From an uncultured Bacteroidales bacterium (GTDB lineage: Bacteria > Bacteroidota > Bacteroidia > Bacteroidales > Paludibacteraceae), in NCBI GenBank assembly GCA_902780495.1, contig CACZFM010000007.1, positions 1 through 64,000 on the forward strand: a DNA stretch of 64,000 bases, given 5' to 3'. Positions 42,089-49,916 of this stretch are shown piece by piece (position 1 is the first letter of the stretch; each line of letters opens with the position of its first letter). A model generated the notes under the pieces. It ran no database searches, had not been told where the DNA came from, and saw only the letters and a program-made list of their open reading frames with translations. The translations under genes were made by a program, and so were the position numbers.

Positions 42089-42936
42089 TGTGTTATATCG
42101 TTTTTATTGTCTATTGCATTTCTGAATTCGCTCATCAGCCGTCCGGTGAGCATGGTGTGTGAGAATCCTCCGTCGTTGTAGATGGTCTGCATTGTGACCT
42201 TGCGCGTCAGGTCAGAGAAGAGGGAAACGCACAAATCGGCACACGCATCCGCATCGGCAGAGCCGAGCGGCGACAGGTCATCCACGTAGCGTGCAAAACA
42301 GGCTTGTTCGTCCCACTGCGTACCGGCTTTGGTGCTGGTGGCAGACTGGCTGACGGCATTCACGCGCACGCCGTGAGCGGTGCCGTAGATGGCTCCCATT
42401 TGGCGAACGACTGACTCAAGCATGGCTTTGGCATCCGCCATATCGTTGTAGCCGTAGAGGTAGCGTTCCGAGGCCAGATAGGTCAGGGTCACTACACTGC
42501 CTCCGTCGCTGATGGCATTCATTTCAAGGGCCGTCTGCAAAATCTTGTGCAGGCTGAGGGCAGATATATCCAGCGTCTTGAGAAAATAGTCGTAATTGAC
42601 TTTTTCGTACGTCCTATGCCGGCGCAGGTTCAGACTCTGCGCCACGGAATGCAGCACAAAGTCGATGGGGCCGCCCAAGAGCGTCTGTGCTTCGCCTAAC
42701 AGATGACGGATATCATCTATGTCGGTGGCATCGCAGGGGACGACGGGCCAACCGGCTTCCTTTGCCAGTTGGGGCAAGGTGCCCAGTTGCAGGGCTTGGG
42801 GTGTATTGGTCAGCACGATGTCCGCACCACATTCCACGCAGCGTGTGGCGACATGCCACGCCAGCGAACGTTCGTCCAACGCCCCAAAGACAAGGCCTCT
42901 TTTGCCTTGCAATATGTTGCAATTCTGCACCGCCAT
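42085..42936 (-). CDS. FabI-like enoyl-ACP reductase, first gene of the polyene operon
   Basis: The ATG at 42936 follows the -7 box by 24 bp; the longer frame starts with a TTG inside the promoter. 283 residues, SDR fold of the FabI type: GLVFGALDERSLAWHVA (nucleotide binding), LHSVAQS, and the full FabI catalytic set, Tyr153 in TLTYLASER and Tyr163/Lys170 in YNDMADAKAMLES. FabI reduces enoyl-ACP with NADH. An enoyl reductase is unexpected in a pathway whose product keeps its double bonds; it may set saturated carbons at one step or serve fatty acid supply. It overlaps the ammonia-lyase gene by 4 bp. Confidence 0.88.
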   Translation of the reverse strand: MAVQNCNILQGKRGLVFGALDERSLAWHVATRCVECGADIVLTNTPQALQLGTLPQLAKEAGWPVVPCDATDIDDIRHLLGEAQTLLGGPIDFVLHSVAQSLNLRRHRTYEKVNYDYFLKTLDISALSLHKILQTALEMNAISDGGSVVTLTYLASERYLYGYNDMADAKAMLESVVRQMGAIYGTAHGVRVNAVSQSATSTKAGTQWDEQACFARYVDDLSPLGSADADACADLCVSLFSDLTRKVTMQTIYNDGGFSHTMLTGRLMSEFRNAIDNKNDITQ

Positions 42937-42960
42937 TTTACAGTCATTAAAAAACCGCCG

Positions 42961-42992
42961 CAAAGATACTATATTTTTTTCGAATATACAAA
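42961..42992 (-). promoter_or_regulatory. Promoter of the aryl-polyene operon
   Basis: Minus-strand TTTG (42989-42992), 20 bp, TATCTTTG (42961-42968). It is the only consensus promoter I see for the 18.7-kb run of genes down to 24273. The -33 box lies one base beyond the hipA stop codon (42994-42996), and no terminator separates the two transcription units. Confidence 0.82.
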
Positions 42993-42993
42993 T

Positions 42994-44085
42994 TTATGTT
43001 TCCTTTAGCTTATAAAAAATTTCGTCGAAGATTCGTGTTGCCTGTTTTGTATCTATTCCCACCTGCTCCGCCAGCCGGATACAATCTTCGCGTTTGGGTA
43101 GCGGATTGTCGTTCACGGAGGTGGTATGATAATCACCGGCAGTGCCACAAGGAAGTAAGTCATACGCCGGAGAGAAGCGCCATCCGTTATCATAGATGAA
43201 GGCAAAATTTCGTGCGTGGTCGTCCCTATTGCCAATGAGCACATTGAAACACATCAAGCGGTATATCTTCCTTATTTCCCCGATGGAGTGCGTCAGTTGA
43301 TTCGCTATGGCGAATATATGCCGATAGTCCATGCAAGGGATGGTATAGTCTGCCTGCAGCAACCCACCGGCTGTGACTACATGGATTTTAGAGCCATCCG
43401 GCTTACGGTCAAAGCGCTGGGTGGCGAACCACCTATCTTCAAAGAGCCGTGTCTCCGGCATCTCTATTCCGCACTGCCGGGCAAGTTGCGAATACCGGTA
43501 CTCTTCCCGGCCGATGGTTTTCTTATCGCCTTTGGCGCGGAACTTAACCAGCCACTCGACGCCATCCTGCTTCAGGAAGATTTTGGGTCTCGCCCCTCCC
43601 GGTGACCCGCCTCGTTGCACCAACTCTTCCAGATGTTCTCCCATATAGGCATCATCCGCCAGAATGGAATCCGCCTCCGCAGCCACGCGTTCAAAATCCA
43701 AGAACTCCGGCATGTTGCACAGACTTTTGTCCGGCCGGAACTCCAATGCTCCCCGTCCGTTTTGTCCAACGAGACAGAGTCGCTCCAAGATATTGAGATT
43801 ATTGCCATTGATGCCTTTTTGCATCAAATAGCGATGGAGGACCAATTGCCCCCATCCGTCCGGCAATGCATCCGCAAACACGCCAAATGCGCCTTCAAAC
43901 GGATGATAAGGTGCTATTTTCAGTCCGGGCGTCAGCGGCAGTTCAAAAGGTGAGATGCTAAATCCGTTCTGAAGCCATTCGGCAGTATATTCGAACGCGC
44001 ATGTCTGTGGTTTATCGGGAGTCAGTCCCAACCGCCCCACTTGCATATCATGCATCCAGACCTCTATGTATGCCAACTCCGCCAT
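42994..44085 (-). CDS. hipA: HipA-like serine/threonine kinase toxin
   Basis: 363 residues, type II toxin of the HipA family (kinases that phosphorylate targets such as glutamyl-tRNA synthetase in E. coli). The N-terminal subdomain (GFSISPFELPLTP; FEGAFGVFADALPDGWG) is followed by the nucleotide segment RGGSPGGARPKIFL. The catalytic loop is NVLIGNRDDHARNFAFI and the metal-binding motif is FSPAYDLLP, so kinase residues are intact. It is shorter than E. coli HipA (440) but normal for Bacteroidota. It overlaps hipB by one base (TGATG) and is followed directly by the polyene promoter. Confidence 0.92.
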   Translation of the reverse strand: MAELAYIEVWMHDMQVGRLGLTPDKPQTCAFEYTAEWLQNGFSISPFELPLTPGLKIAPYHPFEGAFGVFADALPDGWGQLVLHRYLMQKGINGNNLNILERLCLVGQNGRGALEFRPDKSLCNMPEFLDFERVAAEADSILADDAYMGEHLEELVQRGGSPGGARPKIFLKQDGVEWLVKFRAKGDKKTIGREEYRYSQLARQCGIEMPETRLFEDRWFATQRFDRKPDGSKIHVVTAGGLLQADYTIPCMDYRHIFAIANQLTHSIGEIRKIYRLMCFNVLIGNRDDHARNFAFIYDNGWRFSPAYDLLPCGTAGDYHTTSVNDNPLPKREDCIRLAEQVGIDTKQATRIFDEIFYKLKET

Positions 44086-44378
44086 CAGTGCGTAGGTTTA
44101 TTATGTGACTGAGCCAACATCTCGTCCATTGTGCCCCATATATTGGACGCGAAGAGAGAATGGAAATCATCCAAGGCGTTGAGTGCAGCCGCCACGGACA
44201 AGAGCCCCTGTAGCGATATTTGTGCCGTTTGCTCAAAACGCCGGTACGTGGGCAGTGGCATACCGGCCCGTTGAGCCAGTTCGGCTTGTGTCATCTTCAA
44301 TGCCAGACGACGCTTCTTGACGCGGTTCGCCAACTCTCTTGCCTCCGCAGCAGGGGTATTCATCGTAAGCTCAATCAT
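44085..44378 (-). CDS. hipB: HipB-like XRE antitoxin/repressor
   Basis: 97 residues with one helix-turn-helix domain (LALKMTQAELAQRAGMPLPTYRRFEQT, about residues 31-57, of the XRE/Cro type). It is encoded directly upstream of hipA with TGATG coupling, as expected for an antitoxin that also represses its own operon. A second in-frame ATG at 44363 gives a shorter form. Two direct repeats upstream (44381-44440) are candidate operators. Confidence 0.88.
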   Translation of the reverse strand: MIELTMNTPAAEARELANRVKKRRLALKMTQAELAQRAGMPLPTYRRFEQTAQISLQGLLSVAAALNALDDFHSLFASNIWGTMDEMLAQSHNKPTH

Positions 44379-44380
44379 AC

Positions 44381-44440
44381 CAGTAATAAAATATTATCAT
44401 TTTATGTGGTTTTTGCACAAAAAGTAATAATATATTGTTC
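44381..44440. promoter_or_regulatory. Candidate HipB operator repeats
   Basis: AGTAATAAAATATT (from 44383) and AGTAATAATATATT (from 44423) are direct repeats 40 bp apart between the hipB promoter and start codon. Their position fits autorepression by the XRE antitoxin; the AT-rich content makes chance similarity possible. Confidence 0.4.
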
Positions 44441-44457
44441 GTTTTTTATTTCGGCGG

Positions 44458-44489
44458 CAAAGGTACTACTTTTTTTTGACATGTGCAAA
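44458..44489 (-). promoter_or_regulatory. Promoter of hipBA
   Basis: Minus-strand TTTG (44486-44489), 20 bp, TACCTTTG (44458-44465), about 80 bp upstream of the hipB start. Confidence 0.8.
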
Positions 44490-44637
44490 TATTTTTCATA
44501 AAATAATGACATTATACATATACCCTCCCATTATATAGTCAAAAAAATGGTGAAATCTATCACCTGAAAAGCAACTTTTTTTCAATATAAATGCATTTTC
44601 TTTGTAATGCACAGATAATCAGGTGCTGTTTACGAAC

Positions 44638-44747
44638 GGGATACGAGAGAGATAGGAGAGGATAGCAAGACGAGCGCAGGAGGCTCTTTCGGAGTCTCCT
44701 GCAGGATGCAGGTTATGCGCATAGCCTTGCTATATCCTTAGTATCCC
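44638..44747. repeat. 110-bp imperfect palindrome with inverted terminal repeats
   Basis: Three nested inverted pairs: GGGATAC (44638-44644) with GTATCCC (44741-44747), ATAGCAAG (44662-44669) with CTTGCTAT (44726-44733), and GCAGGAG (44676-44682) with CTCCTGC (44696-44702). The outer ends match over 10 bp with one mismatch (AACGGGATAC/AATGGGATAC). It could be a MITE-like element or a long RNA hairpin downstream of the small ORF 44783-44944. It has no T-run, so it is not a standard terminator. The rest of 44490-44637 holds nothing I can identify. Confidence 0.55.
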
Positions 44748-44782
44748 ATTCGGCGGGCTATCCGCCAGTCCATCGGGCGCTA

Positions 44783-44944
44783 TCAGAATTGAGGATAACG
44801 GGCAGGTGCATCGCCTACGCCACCGCTGTTCTGATCTTGAGTGGGCTGCTGGGCACTGCCGGAGACTGTGCCCTCCATGATTACACACATGGATTCAATC
44901 TCTGCAACCTCGGTGATGGGATGGTTATACATTTTCTTTTCCAT
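44783..44944 (-). CDS. 53-residue small protein, Bacteroidales short-peptide type
   Basis: An ATG at 44944 opens a 53-codon frame ending in TGA, too short for most gene callers. It begins MEKKMYNHPITEVAEIESM and ends GGVGDAPARYPQF. The N-terminal pattern M-(E/K)-K-x-Y-x-x-P-x-x-E-V-x-E-I-E is one I recall from many short Bacteroidales ORFs of unknown function; that is memory, not a search result. It has no signal peptide. The gene lies 213 bp downstream of the InlB-repeat gene on the same strand, with a purine-free AATACC upstream, so translation signals are weak as is usual in this phylum. Confidence 0.55.
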   Translation of the reverse strand: MEKKMYNHPITEVAEIESMCVIMEGTVSGSAQQPTQDQNSGGVGDAPARYPQF

Positions 44945-45009
44945 TGGTATTATAAGTTTTTATATCGTTCATTTTATAGTTGTTCTTTCGGGTTCTATTT
45001 TTTCTTCGG

Positions 45010-45142
45010 GATATATGCCCGCTCTGCGACTGCCCGTCCCATCGGGCACCTCCAGTGTTCCACGCCCCATGCGCGGAATCCACTGTCGCTTCGGAGCATA
45101 TATCCAACGCCCTGACGGGAGAACCCGAAAGGAACGTTGGAT
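45010..45142 (-). other. Hairpin-rich segment after the InlB-repeat gene
   Basis: GATATATGC (45010-45018) pairs with GCATATATC (45096-45104) around a perfect inner hairpin TGCCCG/CGGGCA (45031-45048). A competing stem ATCCAACG (45102-45109)/CGTTGGAT (45135-45142) shares bases 45102-45104, so the two cannot fully form together. It lies between the secreted-protein gene and the 53-codon ORF and could be a 3' end structure or a leader for the small ORF. Confidence 0.45.
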
Positions 45143-45157
45143 AACCTGAGAGGGACA

Positions 45158-48100
45158 TTACTTTATAATGTGTCCTTGGGCGTCATACTTGATGCCGGCG
45201 CGCTCGATGACAAGGATGCCGTTCTCGATATACTTCTTCACCTCTGCAGAAGTTTCTTCCGATGCTTCCGGCAAGGTCTCGATGGTTTCACCTTCTTCAT
45301 TCACCAGACGTACGCGGGCGGGGGAATATTGTATCTGACCTTCTGCGATGTTCAGGTAGAAGTAGCCACGGAACGGATAGATCCACGATGATGCTTCCGG
45401 TGCGAGATTTGGATAATACAAGCGGTTGCCACTCAGATAGATGACACGTTTGTCCTTTTCCAATGTCTCACGCTCGATGGTATTGCGGAATATAACGCCA
45501 TTACCGATACCATCCACGTTAGGAGCCGTGTAGTACTTGTGTTCCAATCTTTTCATCTTTGCGCCCTTGAAGGTCGGGTTCACGATATTCTCGTCTTCCT
45601 CTCCCAGAATGAGGATATACGCTTTGTTCGCCTCTATACCGGTGGTGACAGGCATACAGTTCAAGGTCAGATAACCGCCTGCCGTGTAGTTCGCACTAAT
45701 CAGATAGTAAAGCTTTCCATCGAAGGGGTTAATGTTGGTACGGAAGCTGTAAGCGAACGGCAGAGAGAGCGTAGACCAACGACCTTTGGGGAATGTTCGT
45801 TTGTACTTCACATCCAGGGTCTTTCCCGCTTGTGCAGCAAGCGCACCGTAATATGCATCGTTGTTTTCTTTGTCATCACGGATAAGGAAATACGGCTCGT
45901 ATTGTGCGGTATAGGTGACTTCTGCCGTGGCGACAGGCAGATTGGCCGTAGTATATACATTCTCATCTGCGCTGCTCTTCCAACCGATGAAGGAGTAAGC
46001 GATATTGTTTTCCTCATCGTCTGCACGTGTCGGGTCTGTTTCACCGTTATAGGTAGGCGTTGCGCCGTAAGGAACGTTAGCATCCGTTTCCAGTGTGGTC
46101 TCGCCGTTCTTCCAAGTGATGGTGAAGAGATTGCGGTTGTAATAGATACTTACTACCGTTGTTCCGTCAGCAGCAATCGTGCCTTGTGAGAAGGATTGTG
46201 CTGTAAATCCGGTGTAGGATTTGGCTTCTGCTGCTGTGGAAGCGGCTGTAGTGCCAGTGAGGTTCTGCCTGTCACCCTCCACTTCGGTATATCCATCCAA
46301 AGTCAGGTTCTGCTGATAGTGCTTCACCGTGTAGGCTGTGTTGGTATTCGGAGTCCAGTTGGCGGTGATGGTCTTGTCACCGGTGGAACCGAGTGTTATC
46401 TGCGTAATGGCATCGCCGCCGCAAGTCCAATTATTGAAGGTATAACCTGTGCGTGTACCCGGATCGGCAAGAGCGAATGTCGCCGTCTCGATGGTGTACG
46501 ATGTCGGGTTGTTGGTGTTGGTTGCACCTTCAAGACCTTCGTAGGAGATGTCGTAGGTGATGGCCTGGAACGTGGCTTGTACGTTGTAGGTGGTGTTGTG
46601 CGTGCCGTTGGCCGGGAACGTGAACACGTTGTTGCTTATCTTTGCCGCATCATCACCTGCCCAAGCAAGGAACTCATAACCGTTAGCCGCTGTGGGAGTG
46701 AGGGTGACGGTGTTGCCCGCACGTTTCACGGTCAGGTTGTTGCCGTTGTCGTTGCGTGTCACGCTTGCTCCGCCTGCGCCGTAGGTGGCGTTGAGGAAGT
46801 AGTCGTTCTGCGCGAAGGTGGCACCGATGGTCTTGTCACCGTTCACAGTTACAGAAGCCGCGCCGTTGCCCGTCCAAGCACCGAAATGATAGTCGTCAGC
46901 CGGAGTGGTGGTAACGGTCAGAACCGTGCCGTCCGCGATGTCGCGGCTGCCCGAAGTGAACGACTGCGCACTGCCATCATTGTAGGAAACGGTAATGGTG
47001 CCGTTGGTCGGAGCAGTAATAGAAACGGTGTGATTGGTAATAGCCTGTTCGAATACGGCGGCAAGGGTCTGTGTAGCGCCAGAACCTACTGTGTAGGAAT
47101 AGGTGTCTTGCAATTCCGAGCCGTCAATCTTAACGCCCCCGAGTGTCCAATAGGCAACTTGGTAGCCGCTTGCAGGAGTGGCTTGCAAAGAGATAGTCTG
47201 ACCTTGGAAGAACTTGTGTGCTGTACCCGAAGCATAATCTATCACTTTATTGTTCCAATTGGTAGCTGTAAACTGAATCTGTGCCGTACCATTGGCAGCA
47301 GGTGTGGTCAATGTCACATCCTTCGGGGCAGTACCGATGGTGAAAGTCATATTGTTATCGCGAGCACTCAATAGTGTTGTTCCTTGTGTGATATAATATG
47401 TCTCGTTCAGGTTGAAGACTTCAACAGTACCAAAACGTAGTAACCACCAATAACTGCTTTGCTGACCTCTTGAGTCAAGCAAACCTGAAGAGTATGTTCC
47501 TACATAGACTGTATTATCTTTTTTAGTAGCTCGAACATCGTATGTCCCTGATGGTACTACACCATCTTTTGTATCGTCTGTATAGAAAGTGAGGTACATA
47601 CTCTGTGAACCATTATTCACGGAGAAATGTGCTTTTTCGGCATCGTGGTCAGCAGGCGTTGCGGCATCGAAAGTGGCACTGAATGCTTCGTTTCTTTCAC
47701 CGCTAAAGTAGAATTTGTTCCAACTACTGGAATTATTAACCTGACTTGTAATGGTGTGGATATAGTAGAATGTACCACTATTCAAATATGCACTGGTCAG
47801 TTCTGCCACTTGATATGTTTTGTCATAATTGACGACAGCGACACCTTGGGACATTACATACTTTGTTCCGTTTTTGGTAATATAACTACTTGAAGCATAG
47901 TCACCATTCTGGTCAGGTCCAAAGAATGCTGCAAATTTCTGTGAAGAGGTAAAGTTACTTGCTTGTGTAAATGGCATATAGATATTAATCTTGTCATTAC
48001 TTTGTGAGCTGGATACCAAAAATGGAGAATAGTTTGTATCATCATATCCGCTTATTTTTCCTTCACTCAAATTAACAGCCGTAAAGGTCTTGTTGGGAGT

Positions 48101-49198
48101 TTTAGACGAAATGGTAAGGTTCATATCAAAATCACCGCCGGAGGATGTACCCTTCAATGAAGCAGTAGTCATTGAGAGGTTATTGCTGCTTTTTGAAATA
48201 GTAATCTTACCGCTCTTGAACATCCATCGCGTGTAACCGTCATTATCGGTACATCCGCCCCAAACATCTGTACCAACGGTATATTGTTTTGCGGGTATAC
48301 CGATATTCGCGTCAGCAGTTGTGATATTAAACACAAGCGTCAGTGTATTGGTGCCATCGTACGCTTGTAAGACAGCCTTACCATTCTCCTCATCCGTAGC
48401 CACACGGCATGAAGTGTAAGTGGTTGTAAGATGACGCGAATCGCCGATGGTGACATTGTATGTATTGCTTCCACTAGTTAGGTTAGTTGAGTATACATAT
48501 GGATATCCATGACGACCTGCTGTAAAAGTCAAACTACCACTGGTAAAATTTGCACCTCCCGCCGTAACGGATGTAGCAAATATTTTAGAATTCGGGGTAT
48601 TATTACCATACAAAAGATTACCATTATCATCCTGAAAGCAGTTATAATAATTCCATTGGACGCAATTCCCCCACCTATTTTTAGAAGCACATTCATCTGA
48701 TGCAGATAAGGAACCATAATCGACTATATTACATAATGCCGCGCTATATGAGGATGTTTGTACTGTATACGTAGCCTGTGAAGGGAGTGTTTCTGCTCCA
48801 TAATCCATCAAACCGTTACTGGCAGAATAAGTAAGATACAATGTAATCGCAGGTTTTGCTGTATTTATACTATTATTATTTGCTTTGTATCCATCCGCTA
48901 TCATAATTGTTTTCGTATAAAACATATCTCGCGTATACTGTCCATAATAGGAACTATAGTATTTAGGACCCAAAAATGTATAGCGAGTCCCGTGTCCAGC
49001 AGAAGGTGCAACATCTTTCCAATCGAAATGATTAGTGTAAATTGCCTGCGGTGCATTATGTCTTCCGCTGACTTGTACTTCATCCGTGAAGAGAGTTTCC
49101 CCTTCGGGCGTATCGTTAATGGCGCTGAGGAGTTGCGCTTGCATTGCCATACTCATTGAGAGAATGAATAGGGTAAATAGTGTAAAGATTTTTTTCAT
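45158..49198 (-). CDS. Large secreted protein with InlB-type repeats and C-terminal tail
   Basis: 1346 residues. The signal peptide is KKIFTLFTLFILSMSMAMQA. Residues ~25-640 contain beta-rich sequence of unknown type. From ~660 a series of InlB/Listeria-Bacteroides and Big-like repeats follows (GYQVAYWTLGG, YHFGAWTGNG, YEFLAWAGDD, GYTFNNWTCGG, YSFIGWKSS). The C-terminus carries KYIENGILVIERAGIKYDA, the same class of tail as the BspA-like and giant proteins here, presumed to direct surface sorting. Function is probably adhesion or binding. It has its own promoter at 49661-49692 and an unusually long (~455 nt) leader. Confidence 0.88.
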   Translation of the reverse strand: MKKIFTLFTLFILSMSMAMQAQLLSAINDTPEGETLFTDEVQVSGRHNAPQAIYTNHFDWKDVAPSAGHGTRYTFLGPKYYSSYYGQYTRDMFYTKTIMIADGYKANNNSINTAKPAITLYLTYSASNGLMDYGAETLPSQATYTVQTSSYSAALCNIVDYGSLSASDECASKNRWGNCVQWNYYNCFQDDNGNLLYGNNTPNSKIFATSVTAGGANFTSGSLTFTAGRHGYPYVYSTNLTSGSNTYNVTIGDSRHLTTTYTSCRVATDEENGKAVLQAYDGTNTLTLVFNITTADANIGIPAKQYTVGTDVWGGCTDNDGYTRWMFKSGKITISKSSNNLSMTTASLKGTSSGGDFDMNLTISSKTPNKTFTAVNLSEGKISGYDDTNYSPFLVSSSQSNDKINIYMPFTQASNFTSSQKFAAFFGPDQNGDYASSSYITKNGTKYVMSQGVAVVNYDKTYQVAELTSAYLNSGTFYYIHTITSQVNNSSSWNKFYFSGERNEAFSATFDAATPADHDAEKAHFSVNNGSQSMYLTFYTDDTKDGVVPSGTYDVRATKKDNTVYVGTYSSGLLDSRGQQSSYWWLLRFGTVEVFNLNETYYITQGTTLLSARDNNMTFTIGTAPKDVTLTTPAANGTAQIQFTATNWNNKVIDYASGTAHKFFQGQTISLQATPASGYQVAYWTLGGVKIDGSELQDTYSYTVGSGATQTLAAVFEQAITNHTVSITAPTNGTITVSYNDGSAQSFTSGSRDIADGTVLTVTTTPADDYHFGAWTGNGAASVTVNGDKTIGATFAQNDYFLNATYGAGGASVTRNDNGNNLTVKRAGNTVTLTPTAANGYEFLAWAGDDAAKISNNVFTFPANGTHNTTYNVQATFQAITYDISYEGLEGATNTNNPTSYTIETATFALADPGTRTGYTFNNWTCGGDAITQITLGSTGDKTITANWTPNTNTAYTVKHYQQNLTLDGYTEVEGDRQNLTGTTAASTAAEAKSYTGFTAQSFSQGTIAADGTTVVSIYYNRNLFTITWKNGETTLETDANVPYGATPTYNGETDPTRADDEENNIAYSFIGWKSSADENVYTTANLPVATAEVTYTAQYEPYFLIRDDKENNDAYYGALAAQAGKTLDVKYKRTFPKGRWSTLSLPFAYSFRTNINPFDGKLYYLISANYTAGGYLTLNCMPVTTGIEANKAYILILGEEDENIVNPTFKGAKMKRLEHKYYTAPNVDGIGNGVIFRNTIERETLEKDKRVIYLSGNRLYYPNLAPEASSWIYPFRGYFYLNIAEGQIQYSPARVRLVNEEGETIETLPEASEETSAEVKKYIENGILVIERAGIKYDAQGHIIK

Positions 49199-49326
49199 AA
49201 TGATTTGATTTTTTAGTTAAACTTTATGTTAATTATTTGGTTGTTGTTTTTAGATGTTGTAGTGCTCTAGTGTTCTAGTGGTCTATGATGACCCAGGTCT
49301 TACTAGGAGGGGATAGGATAAACCAG

Positions 49327-49366
49327 GATAGACTAAGATAGACTAAGATGGACTAAGATGGACTAA
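49327..49366. repeat. Four tandem 10-bp repeats
   Basis: GATAGACTAA twice followed by GATGGACTAA twice, head to tail, in the leader of the InlB-repeat gene. No function is evident. Confidence 0.7.
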
Positions 49367-49401
49367 TGCTAACCCTTCGGTAAGGGTATGCTATCCCTAT
49401 G

Positions 49402-49491
49402 GTGCGGCTCAATCGCTTCTCGGTCATCTCGGCCTTAAGGATTTCTATGTCCTTGCAGCAGTGAAGGCTGCTTCGGACTCGCGCGCCGCAC
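49402..49491 (-). ncRNA. Cloverleaf-like structured element in the leader of the InlB-repeat gene
   Basis: On the minus strand a perfect 7-bp stem GTGCGGC/GCCGCAC (49485-49491 with 49402-49408) encloses two perfect 5-bp hairpins: GCAGC/GCTGC with a 7-base loop (49455-49471) and AAGGA/TCCTT with an 8-base loop (49437-49454). A further hairpin ACCCTT-ACCG-AAGGGT follows downstream, near 49373-49388. It resembles a tRNA-like or multi-branch regulatory RNA but has no T-loop and no recognisable anticodon arm, so it is not a tRNA. It lies ~170-255 nt after the predicted transcription start. Confidence 0.45.
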
Positions 49492-49523
49492 TTACTCCTC
49501 AAATGTCCACCGGACATTCTTCG

Positions 49524-49567
49524 GTATGAGCACCCGATGAGCATACGATGAGCATCCGATGAGAGCC
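49524..49567. repeat. Tandem 11-bp repeats (CGATGAGCATC)
   Basis: Two close 11-bp units (CGATGAGCATA, CGATGAGCATC) are flanked by two degenerate ones. They lie within a 36-codon minus-strand ORF (49499-49609, ATG to TGA) in the leader of the InlB-repeat gene; that ORF has no other sign of being real. Confidence 0.55.
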
Positions 49568-49660
49568 TATGGGGAACCTATGGGTTTCACGCACATTTTC
49601 AATGTTCATTGTTCGGTGAAAAGGTTAGCAAAAGATACAAACAGTTTCACTTTTCGGCCG

Positions 49661-49692
49661 CAAAAGTAATACAATTATTTTAATTGTGCAAA
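49661..49692 (-). promoter_or_regulatory. Promoter of the InlB-repeat gene with palindrome in the spacer
   Basis: Minus-strand TTTG (49689-49692), 20 bp, TACTTTTG (49661-49668). The spacer contains a perfect palindrome ACAATTA-TTT-TAATTGT (49671-49687), well placed for a repressor site. The start codon is ~460 bp downstream. Confidence 0.72.
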
Positions 49693-49835
49693 TATTTTGG
49701 CGAAAAAATTTAACAAAAGTGCAATTTTTGCGAAAAAAGTTACAGAAAAGTAAACGAATTATACAATAAAATCACCAAATGAGGGGCATATTTTCTATGT
49801 TGAACTATGACAAACTATGTAGGGCTAGGATGAAG

Positions 49836-49876
49836 AAAAAGTGCTGAAATTGGTTAATTTTTCTTTGATTTCAGCA
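49836..49876 (-). terminator. Terminator after mfd
   Basis: On the minus strand TGCTGAAAT (49868-49876) pairs perfectly with ATTTCAGCA (49842-49850) and is followed by CTTTTTC. It lies 40 bp after the mfd stop codon. Confidence 0.78.
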
Positions 49877-49916
49877 GTTTTTACACAAACGGTAGGACCA
49901 ATTATCCCATTCAAAG

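Noticed and set aside
44621-44660. A GGTGCTGTTTAC stretch resembling the start of SRP RNA
   Set aside because: The conserved GGAAGG/GCAGCC apical region of SRP RNA is absent downstream.
49402-49491. A possible tRNA
   Set aside because: The 7-bp acceptor-like stem and two 5-bp arms look tRNA-like, but there is no TTCRA T-loop and no D-arm or conserved tRNA bases.
49353-49544. A 63-codon minus-strand ORF in the InlB-repeat gene leader
   Set aside because: It covers the cloverleaf-like element; the stems account for the conservation-like pattern and no coding evidence was seen.
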